Shown here one piece after another: positions 1 to 6,583 of a stretch of 8,531 nucleotides of DNA. A program made the position numbers and the translations under genes. Source of the stretch: Cocleimonas sp. (lineage in GTDB: Bacteria; Pseudomonadota; Gammaproteobacteria; Thiotrichales; Thiotrichaceae); contig JAGLDT010000135.1 of the NCBI GenBank assembly GCA_023145485.1, positions 1-8,531 of the forward strand, read 5' to 3'. Within the stretch, counting starts at the first letter, position 1, and the number at the start of each line of letters is the position of its first letter. The notes under the pieces were generated by a model. The model worked only from the letters and a program-made list of their open reading frames with translations. It was not told the origin of the DNA and did no database searches.

Positions 1-1335
1 ATGCTCTATCTGGATGATATTCAACACACTCACCCTGAATTCCTGCAAAAATTCATCTCCCTCAGTGATGGCACACGACGCATTGAAGGCATCTGGAAAG
101 GGGTAACAAAAACCTACGATATGCGCGGAAAACGCTTCTGCATTATTATGGCAGGCAACCCGTATACTGAATCAGGTGAAGCGTTTAAAGTCCCTGATAT
201 GCTCGCAAACCGTGCCGATATTTACAATTTAGGCGATATGTTAGGCGATCATGAGGAAGCGTTTAAACTCAGCTTTATAGAAAATGCCCTCAGCTCCAAC
301 CCTGTACTGGCACCACTGGCAACCCGTGAAATGTCCGATGTTTACAAACTGATCGACCTTGCCAAAGGGAAACAAGTTGCCACCACTGATTTAAGCCATC
401 AATACAGCAGTGCAGAGGTGAATGAAATCAGCGAGGTCTTCAAAAAAATGCTGATGGTGTTAGACGTTATTCTCAAAGTAAACCAACAATACATCGCCTC
501 CGCCGCCCAAAACGATGACTACCGCACCGAGCCACCGTTCAAGCTCCAAGGCAGTTACCGTAATATGAATAAAATGGCTGAGAAAATCTCCGCCGTGATG
601 AATAAAGAAGAAATCCTGCAAATGATCGCCGATCATTATTTAGGAGAAGCACAACTACTCACCAGTGGCGCAGAAGAAAACCTGCTTAAATTAGCTGAAT
701 TACGTGGCAATATGACCGAAACCCAAAGTGAACGTTGGGCAGTGATTAAAGACAACTTTAGCAAAAGCCAAATGAAAGGGAATGAAGAGGCTATTATTGG
801 CACTCAAATAGTTGAGCATATGAATCAAGTCGTTAGCAATCTTAAACAACTAAATAAAGCCCTTAACAACACAGATGCCAATGATAAACTCAGCACTCAA
901 CTAAGCAAAATGGTGAGTCACCTTGAGCAGATCAATACTGCACTCAATAATAGCGATAGCAACACCCAACTCACTGCCCAAGTAGCGAAAATAGATGATA
1001 ATATGCAACACATCGGGCAAGTATTGTTAGCATCCAATAAAGACACCCAACTCAATACCCAATTGGACAGTATTTCCACCCATATTCAGGGTTTAAATCA
1101 CTCATTATCAAATAATAACAACAGTGAACTGGTCTCACGACTGGGACTCATTGCCAAAAAACTACACGCCATCGAACACAGCACAGGACTAGCCCACTCA
1201 GGAGAAATGATCTCACAACAACTTAAACAAGTCGTAGAAGGCATTCAAGCAATGCATCAGGAATTAGCCAAAGCATCCGCCGCCTCAGTGCAGAAAGCTA
1301 ACTGGCTAACGCGGCGGATTGGGAAGAAGGATTAG
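1..1335 (+). CDS. MoxR-like AAA+ ATPase, 'DNA repair ATPase' type, C-terminal part (5' end outside window)
   Basis: This is the C-terminal 444 residues of a large AAA+ ATPase. The first ATG is almost certainly internal, because it falls at the Walker B strand (MLYLDDIQ, D5-D6) and the Walker A loop must lie upstream of the window. Visible ATPase elements are Walker B, a sensor-1 segment with IIMAGNPYTES (N53), a conserved LANRAD segment (R71, a possible arginine finger), and FKLQGSYRNMNKM (about 180-192, R187, a sensor-2-like position). The sequence resembles large proteins annotated as 'DNA repair ATPase', a name that rests on little experiment. Residues 278-384 are an Asn/Gln-rich tail of about four 27-residue repeats, predicted helical or coiled-coil, and the protein ends in a basic stretch (RRIGKKD). 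No membrane segment is visible. The next gene starts 44 bases downstream on the same strand. The AAA+ assignment is firm; the cellular role is unknown. Confidence 0.8.
   Translation: MLYLDDIQHTHPEFLQKFISLSDGTRRIEGIWKGVTKTYDMRGKRFCIIMAGNPYTESGEAFKVPDMLANRADIYNLGDMLGDHEEAFKLSFIENALSSNPVLAPLATREMSDVYKLIDLAKGKQVATTDLSHQYSSAEVNEISEVFKKMLMVLDVILKVNQQYIASAAQNDDYRTEPPFKLQGSYRNMNKMAEKISAVMNKEEILQMIADHYLGEAQLLTSGAEENLLKLAELRGNMTETQSERWAVIKDNFSKSQMKGNEEAIIGTQIVEHMNQVVSNLKQLNKALNNTDANDKLSTQLSKMVSHLEQINTALNNSDSNTQLTAQVAKIDDNMQHIGQVLLASNKDTQLNTQLDSISTHIQGLNHSLSNNNNSELVSRLGLIAKKLHAIEHSTGLAHSGEMISQQLKQVVEGIQAMHQELAKASAASVQKANWLTRRIGKKD
832..1152 (+). repeat. Four tandem 27-codon repeats in the ATPase tail
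   Basis: Residues 278-304, 305-331, 332-358 and 359-384 of the ATPase fragment align as four consecutive units of 27, 27, 27 and 26 residues. The shared pattern is a helix-like start (VSxLxQLNxAL), an Asn/Ser/Asp-rich break (NNSDSN), then a second hydrophobic stretch (QLxxQLxKI). A fifth degenerate start follows at 385. The units have diverged at DNA level, so this is an old protein repeat and not a slippage tract. The alternation suggests short helices joined by polar turns, or a coiled coil with regular skips. Confidence 0.7.
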
Positions 1336-1379
1336 TCAATGTCATTGGTTTATAAATTAAAATTTATGGAAAAAATCTT

Positions 1380-1982
1380 ATGAAAAGAAAAATTACTAAG
1401 CTAATGACTTTTTTACTGATCATACCTGCTATCAATGGTCAAGCGGCAACAGCAATAGAGGAATGCAGACAGTTATTTGATGATGCCTTATATCAACAAG
1501 CTGATAGCCCCTGCACTAAAGCTGCTACAAAGGGAGACCTTAACGCTCAAGTCATACTGGGTGAAATTAAAGACCGACAAGGCAATAGTGAAAAAACGGC
1601 CTTTTGGTGGGGTAAAGCTGCAGATGCAGGTTCTCAACCCGCGCGTAATTTGCTGGCATTAAAATACTATTACGGTGGCACTGTTTTTGGTCCAGAAAAA
1701 GGTTGGAAAAAAGATTATGAAAAAGCATTTAGTATCTGGAAAAAAGATGCGGAAGAAGACGTTGCTACTAGCCAGTTTATGATTGGTGTCATGTATCAAA
1801 AAGGTCAAGGTACTAAAAAAGACCTTTCAGAATCATGGTTTTGGCTGAAACGTGCCTTAGGAAATGACTATAAACTAGCAACCGATGTGCTGATTGAAAT
1901 CTCACGAGAGATAACCCCACAACAAAAACAAGCAGGAAAAGAAAAGCTATTAAAATACAAGCAGAAAAAATCTGATCTTTAG
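1380..1982 (+). CDS. Exported Sel1-repeat (TPR-like) protein
   Basis: This 200-residue protein has an apparent Sec signal peptide: a basic start (MKRKITK), a hydrophobic core (about 8-18) and a likely signal peptidase I site near residues 21-25 (GQAATA). The mature part carries two or three Sel1-like helical repeats: about 52-85 (GDLNAQVILGEI to WWGKAADAG), a looser one at about 86-125, and a good one at 127-163 (ATSQFMIGVMYQKGQGTKKD to WLKRAL). C29 and C45 could form a disulfide after export. The C-terminus is lysine-rich and probably disordered. Sel1 repeats are protein-binding scaffolds, so an enzymatic role is unlikely. The start has a weak Shine-Dalgarno (TGGA, 9 bases upstream). It lies between the AAA+ gene and a candidate wall-active protein, all on the same strand. 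Periplasmic Sel1-like proteins beside toxins are sometimes immunity proteins, but nothing here proves that. The partner is not known. Confidence 0.8.
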   Translation: MKRKITKLMTFLLIIPAINGQAATAIEECRQLFDDALYQQADSPCTKAATKGDLNAQVILGEIKDRQGNSEKTAFWWGKAADAGSQPARNLLALKYYYGGTVFGPEKGWKKDYEKAFSIWKKDAEEDVATSQFMIGVMYQKGQGTKKDLSESWFWLKRALGNDYKLATDVLIEISREITPQQKQAGKEKLLKYKQKKSDL

Positions 1983-2029
1983 GAATGCTAGTACTCCAGC
2001 AACATAGGTTTGATGGAGTACTAGTTCCT
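1981..2029. other. Strong stem-loop between the Sel1 gene and the wall-binding gene
   Basis: Bases 1988-1998 (CTAGTACTCCA) pair perfectly with 2014-2024 (TGGAGTACTAG) around a 15-base loop. After a 2-base bulge on the left arm, five more pairs form (AGGAA with TTCCT). The structure begins inside the TAG stop of the upstream gene. No clear T-run follows, so it is not a textbook intrinsic terminator. It could be a weak terminator, an mRNA-stabilising hairpin that uncouples the two genes, or a copy of a small dispersed palindrome. Confidence 0.6.
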
Positions 2030-2053
2030 TAACCCTAAATAGGAAAATCAAGG

Positions 2054-3916
2054 ATGACGACTCTAACCCGTACTGCATTCCTCACTGAAATGGCTCAGAA
2101 AACGATTCGCCTTTCTACTGCAAGCAATGACTCACGTCTAAATAGACTAAATTTAAACCGCGTTGATAGTAATAATGATGGTATTTTAGATAGCCTTAAT
2201 GAAATGAAAGCGTTATTTAGAGCGATTGATTACTATGATCGAAATGGTCACTACCGCTCCATTCATCTTGGCTCAACAAACCGTCCTACCACAGCAGGAA
2301 AGTTGATTATCGCCATTCGTGATATTGCGGTAGGACAAGCGCCTCAATCACCTGAATCTGCTATCACCTTAACGCGCAACGCATTTCTTCAAGAGATGAA
2401 CGATAAGAAAATTAGCTTATCTCAAGCTAAAAATGATACTCGTTTAGATGGATTAAATTTAAATCGTACCGATGCTAATCATAATAGCATTATTTCTGGC
2501 ACTGATGATTTTACTCAGCTCTTCAAAGCAGTTGATTATTTTGACCGTAATGGGGATGCTAGATCAGTTAATTTAGGGAGCACTCAAAACCCAACAAAAC
2601 CAGGTGAACTCATTACTGCATTACGCGATATTGCAACAACTAATAACCCCGCAGAACCAAATCCTGAACCACATCCAGACCCAGAACCTATTTCTCCAAC
2701 TACTTTTAAGGATGCTGCTATTCATCAAACCTTTGCCGAAAATTTTAACGATGAAATAAAACATGGCAATAGAGGGGATGAGGTCGTCGCCATTCAATAT
2801 GCATTAGGGCGCTTAGGGCATTTAGATTATATCTGTGATGGTGATTTTGGCGGTTTAACGCGAACTGCTGTGAAATCCTTTCAAAGTGTAACACCCTTAC
2901 TGGACATAACTGGAACGGTTGAAATTGATACACTCATTGCACTTGATAAAGCGGTTTCAAAATTAGATTTACGGGTACCTGTGATTAAATCGGGACAAGA
3001 TCCCATGACCTTTCTATCTAATTTTAAACTGTTTAACCTACCAACAATCAAAGTCGATAGACGCGGTGAAAATGTCTCATGGGATAGCCCTGATGTTCAG
3101 CAAGCCTATGGTGATTTTGTGCAACATTATTGGGAAGTCTTAAAAGAAAATCGCATTGAAGCAGATTGCAAAGCCTTAGCAATGTTTTTCATGGATCAAT
3201 TTAGAAAACATATGGAAGAAGAAACGTTTATCCGTCTGCCACTGCCACGATCACCCAATGGGTCAATTAGTAAACGCAAGTGGACGGTTGCTACTAGAAC
3301 CGATCCAAAGGGATTGTTTAGGCGCGTTGCTGAGTTATTCTTTAGTCGCAGAGTTCGCGTCAATCGCCCCAATTATGTTGCCCTTAAAAAAGTGCAAAAA
3401 CTAGACCCAGAGCATGTGATGATTTATGGCGTTAACCTGCGCTACCCACGTACCTCTGCCCATCAAATCTCCCGTTCTGCCACCGTTATCAGCCCTTGGA
3501 GTAATGCTTATAGTAATAAAGGTAATTTAAGCAAACCCGAAATTCCACTGAATAAACTCAAGCCTGGCTATTTAATTTTTATCGACCACACAGGCAATGG
3601 TAGCTATGACCATACCGTCAATGTAGTAAAGATTAAAAAAGACAATGCCAATCGTGTGCGTCAACTAACCCTTGCCATTGGCTCCTACGATGATGTGCGT
3701 GACAGTATTGCCGCTACTGTTGTTAACAGTCTCAGTATTTTGAATCAATACTGTGAAGAAGTAACCATTGATTTTGATGAAAATGAACGCGTTGTTCGCT
3801 CTGATGTCACCTACTCCTCAGAACCAAAATACATTGTAAAAACACGTTACAGTGCTAAAAGTTCTATTATGGAGCGGAAAAGCGGGGGGAAATTAAAAAT
3901 TTCCCGATGGGGCTAA
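2054..3916 (+). CDS. Multidomain peptidoglycan-binding protein with candidate C-terminal Cys/His hydrolase domain, no signal peptide
   Basis: I do not recognise this 620-residue protein as a whole. Residues 3-92 and 105-194 are two ungapped copies of one module, each with an Asp/Asn-rich loop (D38-S-N-N-D-G in copy 1, EF-hand-like; degenerate at D140 in copy 2) and a DRNG turn. A Pro/Glu linker follows (about 198-215). Residues 238-300 match the PG_binding_1 fold (NRGDEVVAIQYALGRLG, then DGDFGGLTRTAVKSFQ). The C-terminal part has EADCKALAMFF (C372) and, much later, LKPGYLIFIDHTG to SYDHTVNVV (H520). This recalls the Cys helix and 'PGDLVFF...H' strand of NlpC/P60 or papain-like cell-wall enzymes; that reading is inference. 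The start is fixed by AGGA 9 bases upstream and an in-frame TAA at 2036-2038, so no signal peptide was missed. Export would need lysis, a secretion machine or an unusual route. Endolysin-like and contractile-system effector roles are both possible. Confidence 0.7.
   Translation: MTTLTRTAFLTEMAQKTIRLSTASNDSRLNRLNLNRVDSNNDGILDSLNEMKALFRAIDYYDRNGHYRSIHLGSTNRPTTAGKLIIAIRDIAVGQAPQSPESAITLTRNAFLQEMNDKKISLSQAKNDTRLDGLNLNRTDANHNSIISGTDDFTQLFKAVDYFDRNGDARSVNLGSTQNPTKPGELITALRDIATTNNPAEPNPEPHPDPEPISPTTFKDAAIHQTFAENFNDEIKHGNRGDEVVAIQYALGRLGHLDYICDGDFGGLTRTAVKSFQSVTPLLDITGTVEIDTLIALDKAVSKLDLRVPVIKSGQDPMTFLSNFKLFNLPTIKVDRRGENVSWDSPDVQQAYGDFVQHYWEVLKENRIEADCKALAMFFMDQFRKHMEEETFIRLPLPRSPNGSISKRKWTVATRTDPKGLFRRVAELFFSRRVRVNRPNYVALKKVQKLDPEHVMIYGVNLRYPRTSAHQISRSATVISPWSNAYSNKGNLSKPEIPLNKLKPGYLIFIDHTGNGSYDHTVNVVKIKKDNANRVRQLTLAIGSYDDVRDSIAATVVNSLSILNQYCEEVTIDFDENERVVRSDVTYSSEPKYIVKTRYSAKSSIMERKSGGKLKISRWG
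2060..2329 (+). repeat. N-terminal 90-residue module, copy 1
   Basis: Residues 3-92 of the wall-binding protein, from TLTRTAFL to RDIA. The module contains the best EF-hand-like loop, D38-x-N40-x-D42-G43-x-L45-D46, with an acidic residue at 50, one position later than the canonical Glu. It aligns with copy 2 with no insertion or deletion, at about 51 identical positions of 90. Confidence 0.85.
2366..2635 (+). repeat. N-terminal 90-residue module, copy 2
   Basis: Residues 105-194, from TLTRNAFL to RDIA, offset from copy 1 by exactly 102 residues. The hydrophobic framework and the DRNG/LGST/RDIA blocks are kept. The metal-loop residues have decayed (D140-x-N142-x-N144-S), so calcium binding, if it occurs at all, is more likely in copy 1. 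Confidence 0.85.
3887..3905. terminator. Possible bidirectional terminator hairpin at the convergent gene ends
   Basis: GGGAAATT (3887-3894) and AATTTCCC (3898-3905) form a perfect 8-bp stem with a 3-base AAA loop. It lies inside the last codons of the + strand gene and about 20 bases past the iscX stop on the - strand. No long T-run follows on either strand; on the - strand the nearest is a short TTTT a few bases beyond. The position fits termination of the isc operon, but the signal is weak. Confidence 0.35.
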
Positions 3917-3923
3917 AGTTTGC

Positions 3924-4124
3924 TTAATCATTTTCCTCAATCCACATCATCTGAATGGCTTCAAGAATTTTCTCATTGGAACGTTCAGGCTCGTCATTAA
4001 AATTCTCTAATGCCATCACCCATTGATGCAAATCGGTAAAACGCACGTATTGCGGGTCAACCTCTGGGTGCGCATCAATTAAATCCAATGCAATATCGAG
4101 TGTATCTATCCATTTTAATTCCAT
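3924..4124 (-). CDS. iscX: IscX, iron-sulfur cluster assembly accessory protein
   Basis: This 66-residue acidic protein has the length of E. coli IscX (YfhJ). Diagnostic segments are the N-terminal LKWIDT, VRFTDLHQWV (27-36), NDEPERSNEKILEAIQ (43-58) and an acidic tail (WIEEND). IscX is a small winged-helix-like protein that binds IscS in competition with other partners and has been proposed as an iron-dependent regulator, or iron donor, of cluster assembly. The start is supported by a strong Shine-Dalgarno (AAGGGAG) and a 23-base gap after fdx. It is the last gene of the operon, in its usual position. Its stop lies 7 bases from the stop of the convergent + strand gene. Confidence 0.95.
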   Translation of the reverse strand: MELKWIDTLDIALDLIDAHPEVDPQYVRFTDLHQWVMALENFNDEPERSNEKILEAIQMMWIEEND

Positions 4125-4147
4125 TTTCTATTTTCTCCCTTAATGAT

Positions 4148-4486
4148 TCAGTGATTCTCTGACACCATATTGATGGTGTATTTGGGTATCTCCACCACTA
4201 AATCATCATCCACAACTTTCGCCTGGCAGCTTAAACGCGAATCAGGGTCAACACCCCATGCTTTATCCAGATAATCCTCTTCTAAATCCGTTGCTTCTTC
4301 TAAGGAATCAAAGCCTTCACGCACATAGACATGGCAAGTCGTACAGGCGCATGATTTTTCACAGGCATGTTCTATTTCTATACCTGCTTTTAGCGCAGCA
4401 TCGCAAAGGGTGGTGTTTTTATCTGCATCAACGACGGCCCCTTCTGGACAGATTTCATCATGCGGGAGAAATATAATTTGTGGCAT
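4148..4486 (-). CDS. fdx: ISC-type [2Fe-2S] ferredoxin
   Basis: This 112-residue adrenodoxin-like ferredoxin is the electron donor in ISC cluster assembly and is thought to supply electrons for sulfur reduction at IscS/IscU. The cluster ligands are C42, C48, C51 and C87, in HACEKSCACTTCHVYV and RLSCQAK, at the same numbers as in E. coli Fdx. The extra C46 between the ligands is also typical. C13 and C28 are additional, non-ligand cysteines. The acidic stretch at 60-72 (DSLEEATDLEEDY) matches the partner-docking helix of this family. The start lies 11 bases after the hscA stop, with a short TAGG overlapping that stop serving as ribosome site, so the two are probably translationally coupled. 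The gene is complete and nothing is anomalous. Confidence 0.97.
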   Translation of the reverse strand: MPQIIFLPHDEICPEGAVVDADKNTTLCDAALKAGIEIEHACEKSCACTTCHVYVREGFDSLEEATDLEEDYLDKAWGVDPDSRLSCQAKVVDDDLVVEIPKYTINMVSENH

Positions 4487-4497
4487 TTTTTATTAAC

Positions 4498-6366
4498 CTA
4501 ATCTTTAAATTTATTAATGTCTTTACCCGCCATTGCGGTACGAATATTTCCATCCATACGACGTGCAACGTAAAATGCAGCGGCGGTTTCCATGGCTTTA
4601 ATGGCAGTTTCAATCGCTTCGGTAGTACCTGACGCTTTTATGGCAACTAAGTTAGCACGCGCCTCTGATAGTGTCTTTTTCTCATCCTCTGATAGTAAAT
4701 CATCACCATCGTTTGCCATTGCTGAGTCTAGAGCTTCTAATGTTCTATCTGCTTCAACCTGTTGTTCGCGTAGTTTGCGCGCTTCCATATCAACTTTTGC
4801 ATTAGTCATGGAATCGGTGATCATGGTTTCAATTTGATTGTCACTTAAACCATAGGAGGGCTTGACTTCAATCGCAGATTTCACTCCTGTTAGTTGTTCC
4901 TCTGCGCTGACATTCAGCAAGCCATCCGCATCGACTTGAAAGGTCACTTTAATTCTAGCCGCGCCAGCCACCATAGTAGGAATCCCCCGCAGGGTAAATT
5001 TAGCCAGTGAGCGATTTTCTTCAACCGTCTCACGTTCACCTTGCAATACATGAATGGTCATTGCATTTTGATTGTCTTTAAAGGTAGTGAACTCTTGCGC
5101 TTTAGCAATGGGAATGGTGGTATTACGGGCAATAATTTTTTCAACTAAACCACCATAGGTTTCTAAACCCAGTGATAAGGGAATCACGTCTAACAACAAC
5201 ATTTCTGAATCAGGCTTATTACCAGCTAATAAATCCGCTTGTATCGCAGCACCAACGGCAACTACTTTATCGGGATCAATATCAACGTGTGGTGGTTGTT
5301 CAAAGAAGGCTTCTACTCGCTCACGAATGATTGGCATACGGGTTGAACCGCCCACCATCACAACATCCATCACGTCTTCTTTTTCTAGCGCCGCATCACG
5401 TAAAGCTCGACGACAGGCAAAAAGGGTTTTCTTAACTAATGGCTCAACTAATTGGCAAAACTGATCACGGCTAAAACTGACTTCAAAGCCTTTGACAGAA
5501 ACATTCACCTCTTCCTTATCACTTAATACCTCTTTTACACGGCGTGCTTCTACCATAATTTTACGCAATGTTTGCTGATCTGCGCTTGTCTCGCCTAACT
5601 GCTGTAAAATCCATTCGGCAATAGCATGATCAAAATCATCACCACCTAAAGCGGAATCTCCACCCGTTGCAAGGACTTCAAATACGCCTCGATTTAAACG
5701 CAAAATGGAAATATCAAACGTACCACCGCCTAAGTCATAGACGGCAATAATTTTCTCATCTAGCGCTTCCTCTTGGTCTAAACCATAGGCTACAGCAGCA
5801 GCGGTTGGCTCATTTAACAAGCGATAAACCGTTAAATCCGCTAAACGTGCCGCATCTTTAGTGGCTTGACGTTGTGCATCATCAAAATAGGCAGGAACAG
5901 TAATCACCACCCCTTTTAAATCACCACCCAGCGTATTTTCTGCACGCGCTTTGAGTGTTTTTAGAATTTCAGAAGAGACTTCAATCGGAGATTTATCTCC
6001 CGCTACGGTACGAATAAGGGGGACATTAGAATCACTTTTAACAAATTCATACGGCAATACACCGTTGAATGTTTTTACATCCGCTACACCACGACCCAAT
6101 AAGCGTTTTGCAGATGCAATGGTATTTTGCAAATCGTCAGTTAATGCTGCTTGCGCCTGTTGCCCCACGAGAATTGCGCCGTTATCAAAATAGCGTACAA
6201 CAGAAGGTAATAAATGCTCACCTTTATCATCGGCTAACGTGGTTGCATCACCGCTACGCACGCTGGCAACTAATGAATTGGTGGTTCCAAGATCAATACC
6301 CGCTGCCAGACGATGCTGATGCGGTGCAGTTGACATACCAGGTTCTGAGATTTGTAATAAGGCCAT
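4498..6366 (-). CDS. hscA: HscA, Hsp70-family chaperone for iron-sulfur cluster transfer
   Basis: This 622-residue protein (E. coli HscA is 616) is a specialised Hsp70 that binds the LPPVK motif of IscU and, with HscB, uses ATP to drive cluster transfer. The ATPase domain spans about 1-385, with phosphate loops GIDLGTTNSLVA (23-34), VYDLGGGTFDIS (209-220) and VMVGGSTRMP (336-345). The interdomain linker is LLLDVIPLSLG (390-400), followed by the substrate-binding domain (about 400-505) and a helical lid that ends in DINKFKD. The first residues, MALLQISEPG, match the known HscA N-terminus, which supports this start although no good Shine-Dalgarno precedes it. That contrasts with its tightly spaced downstream neighbours. 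The 217-base spacer to hscB is unusually long and full of palindromes, so translation initiation or mRNA stability may differ from the rest of the operon. Confidence 0.97.
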   Translation of the reverse strand: MALLQISEPGMSTAPHQHRLAAGIDLGTTNSLVASVRSGDATTLADDKGEHLLPSVVRYFDNGAILVGQQAQAALTDDLQNTIASAKRLLGRGVADVKTFNGVLPYEFVKSDSNVPLIRTVAGDKSPIEVSSEILKTLKARAENTLGGDLKGVVITVPAYFDDAQRQATKDAARLADLTVYRLLNEPTAAAVAYGLDQEEALDEKIIAVYDLGGGTFDISILRLNRGVFEVLATGGDSALGGDDFDHAIAEWILQQLGETSADQQTLRKIMVEARRVKEVLSDKEEVNVSVKGFEVSFSRDQFCQLVEPLVKKTLFACRRALRDAALEKEDVMDVVMVGGSTRMPIIRERVEAFFEQPPHVDIDPDKVVAVGAAIQADLLAGNKPDSEMLLLDVIPLSLGLETYGGLVEKIIARNTTIPIAKAQEFTTFKDNQNAMTIHVLQGERETVEENRSLAKFTLRGIPTMVAGAARIKVTFQVDADGLLNVSAEEQLTGVKSAIEVKPSYGLSDNQIETMITDSMTNAKVDMEARKLREQQVEADRTLEALDSAMANDGDDLLSEDEKKTLSEARANLVAIKASGTTEAIETAIKAMETAAAFYVARRMDGNIRTAMAGKDINKFKD

Positions 6367-6398
6367 AGTTTAGGTAGATTTAAATTAATTTTTACCAT

Positions 6399-6450
6399 GG
6401 AACGCTGGAGCGTTCAGCATGCGTTCCCACAACCTCTGGAGCGTGAGAAC
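6399..6450. repeat. Paired palindromes of the GTTCCCACGCTC family
   Basis: GAACGCT (6400-6406) and AGCGTTC (6409-6415) form a perfect 7-bp inverted repeat with a 2-base spacer. Next to it, GTTCCCAC (6423-6430) pairs with GTGAGAAC (6443-6450) with one mismatch around a 12-base loop containing CTCTGGAGC. I recall very similar GTTCCCACGCTC...GCGTGGGAAC palindromes scattered between genes in many gammaproteobacteria. Here the element sits just upstream of hscA. Confidence 0.55.
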
Positions 6451-6470
6451 AAGTTCAAGTTGATTTTTTA

Positions 6471-6549
6471 TCACCATGACGTGTATGAAGACAATGAAGA
6501 GTGAAAATAAGGTGGTTTTTCTTCATGCCCATCATCTGCTTCATGGTGA
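6471..6549. repeat. 79-bp imperfect palindrome in the hscB-hscA spacer
   Basis: Bases 6471-6499 and 6521-6549 are inverted repeats in exact register, with 21 of 29 positions pairing and two further G-U pairs possible. The ends are a perfect 9-bp block (TCACCATGA with TCATGGTGA), and the inner block ATGAAG pairs with CTTCAT. It contains no convincing gene. As RNA on the operon strand it would fold into one long interrupted hairpin. Its origin is unknown; a small mobile-element remnant or an RNA processing structure are possibilities. Confidence 0.6.
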
Positions 6550-6583
6550 GTTAAGTTTGTAATGGTGAATTTTTCTAAATAGC

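Noticed and set aside
1..1335. The ATG at base 1 as a true start of the ATPase gene
   Set aside because: It falls at the Walker B strand, so a functional ATPase needs upstream sequence with Walker A; it is an internal Met.
1352..1367. ATAAATT/AATTTAT inverted repeat before the Sel1-repeat gene
   Set aside because: It is made only of A and T in an AT-rich gap, short, and without promoter elements at proper spacing; chance is sufficient.
6455..6544. A 29-codon - strand reading frame in the hscB-hscA spacer (begins MKQMMGMKKNH)
   Set aside because: There is no Shine-Dalgarno, no recognisable protein feature, and it lies within the arms of the palindrome that explains its sequence.
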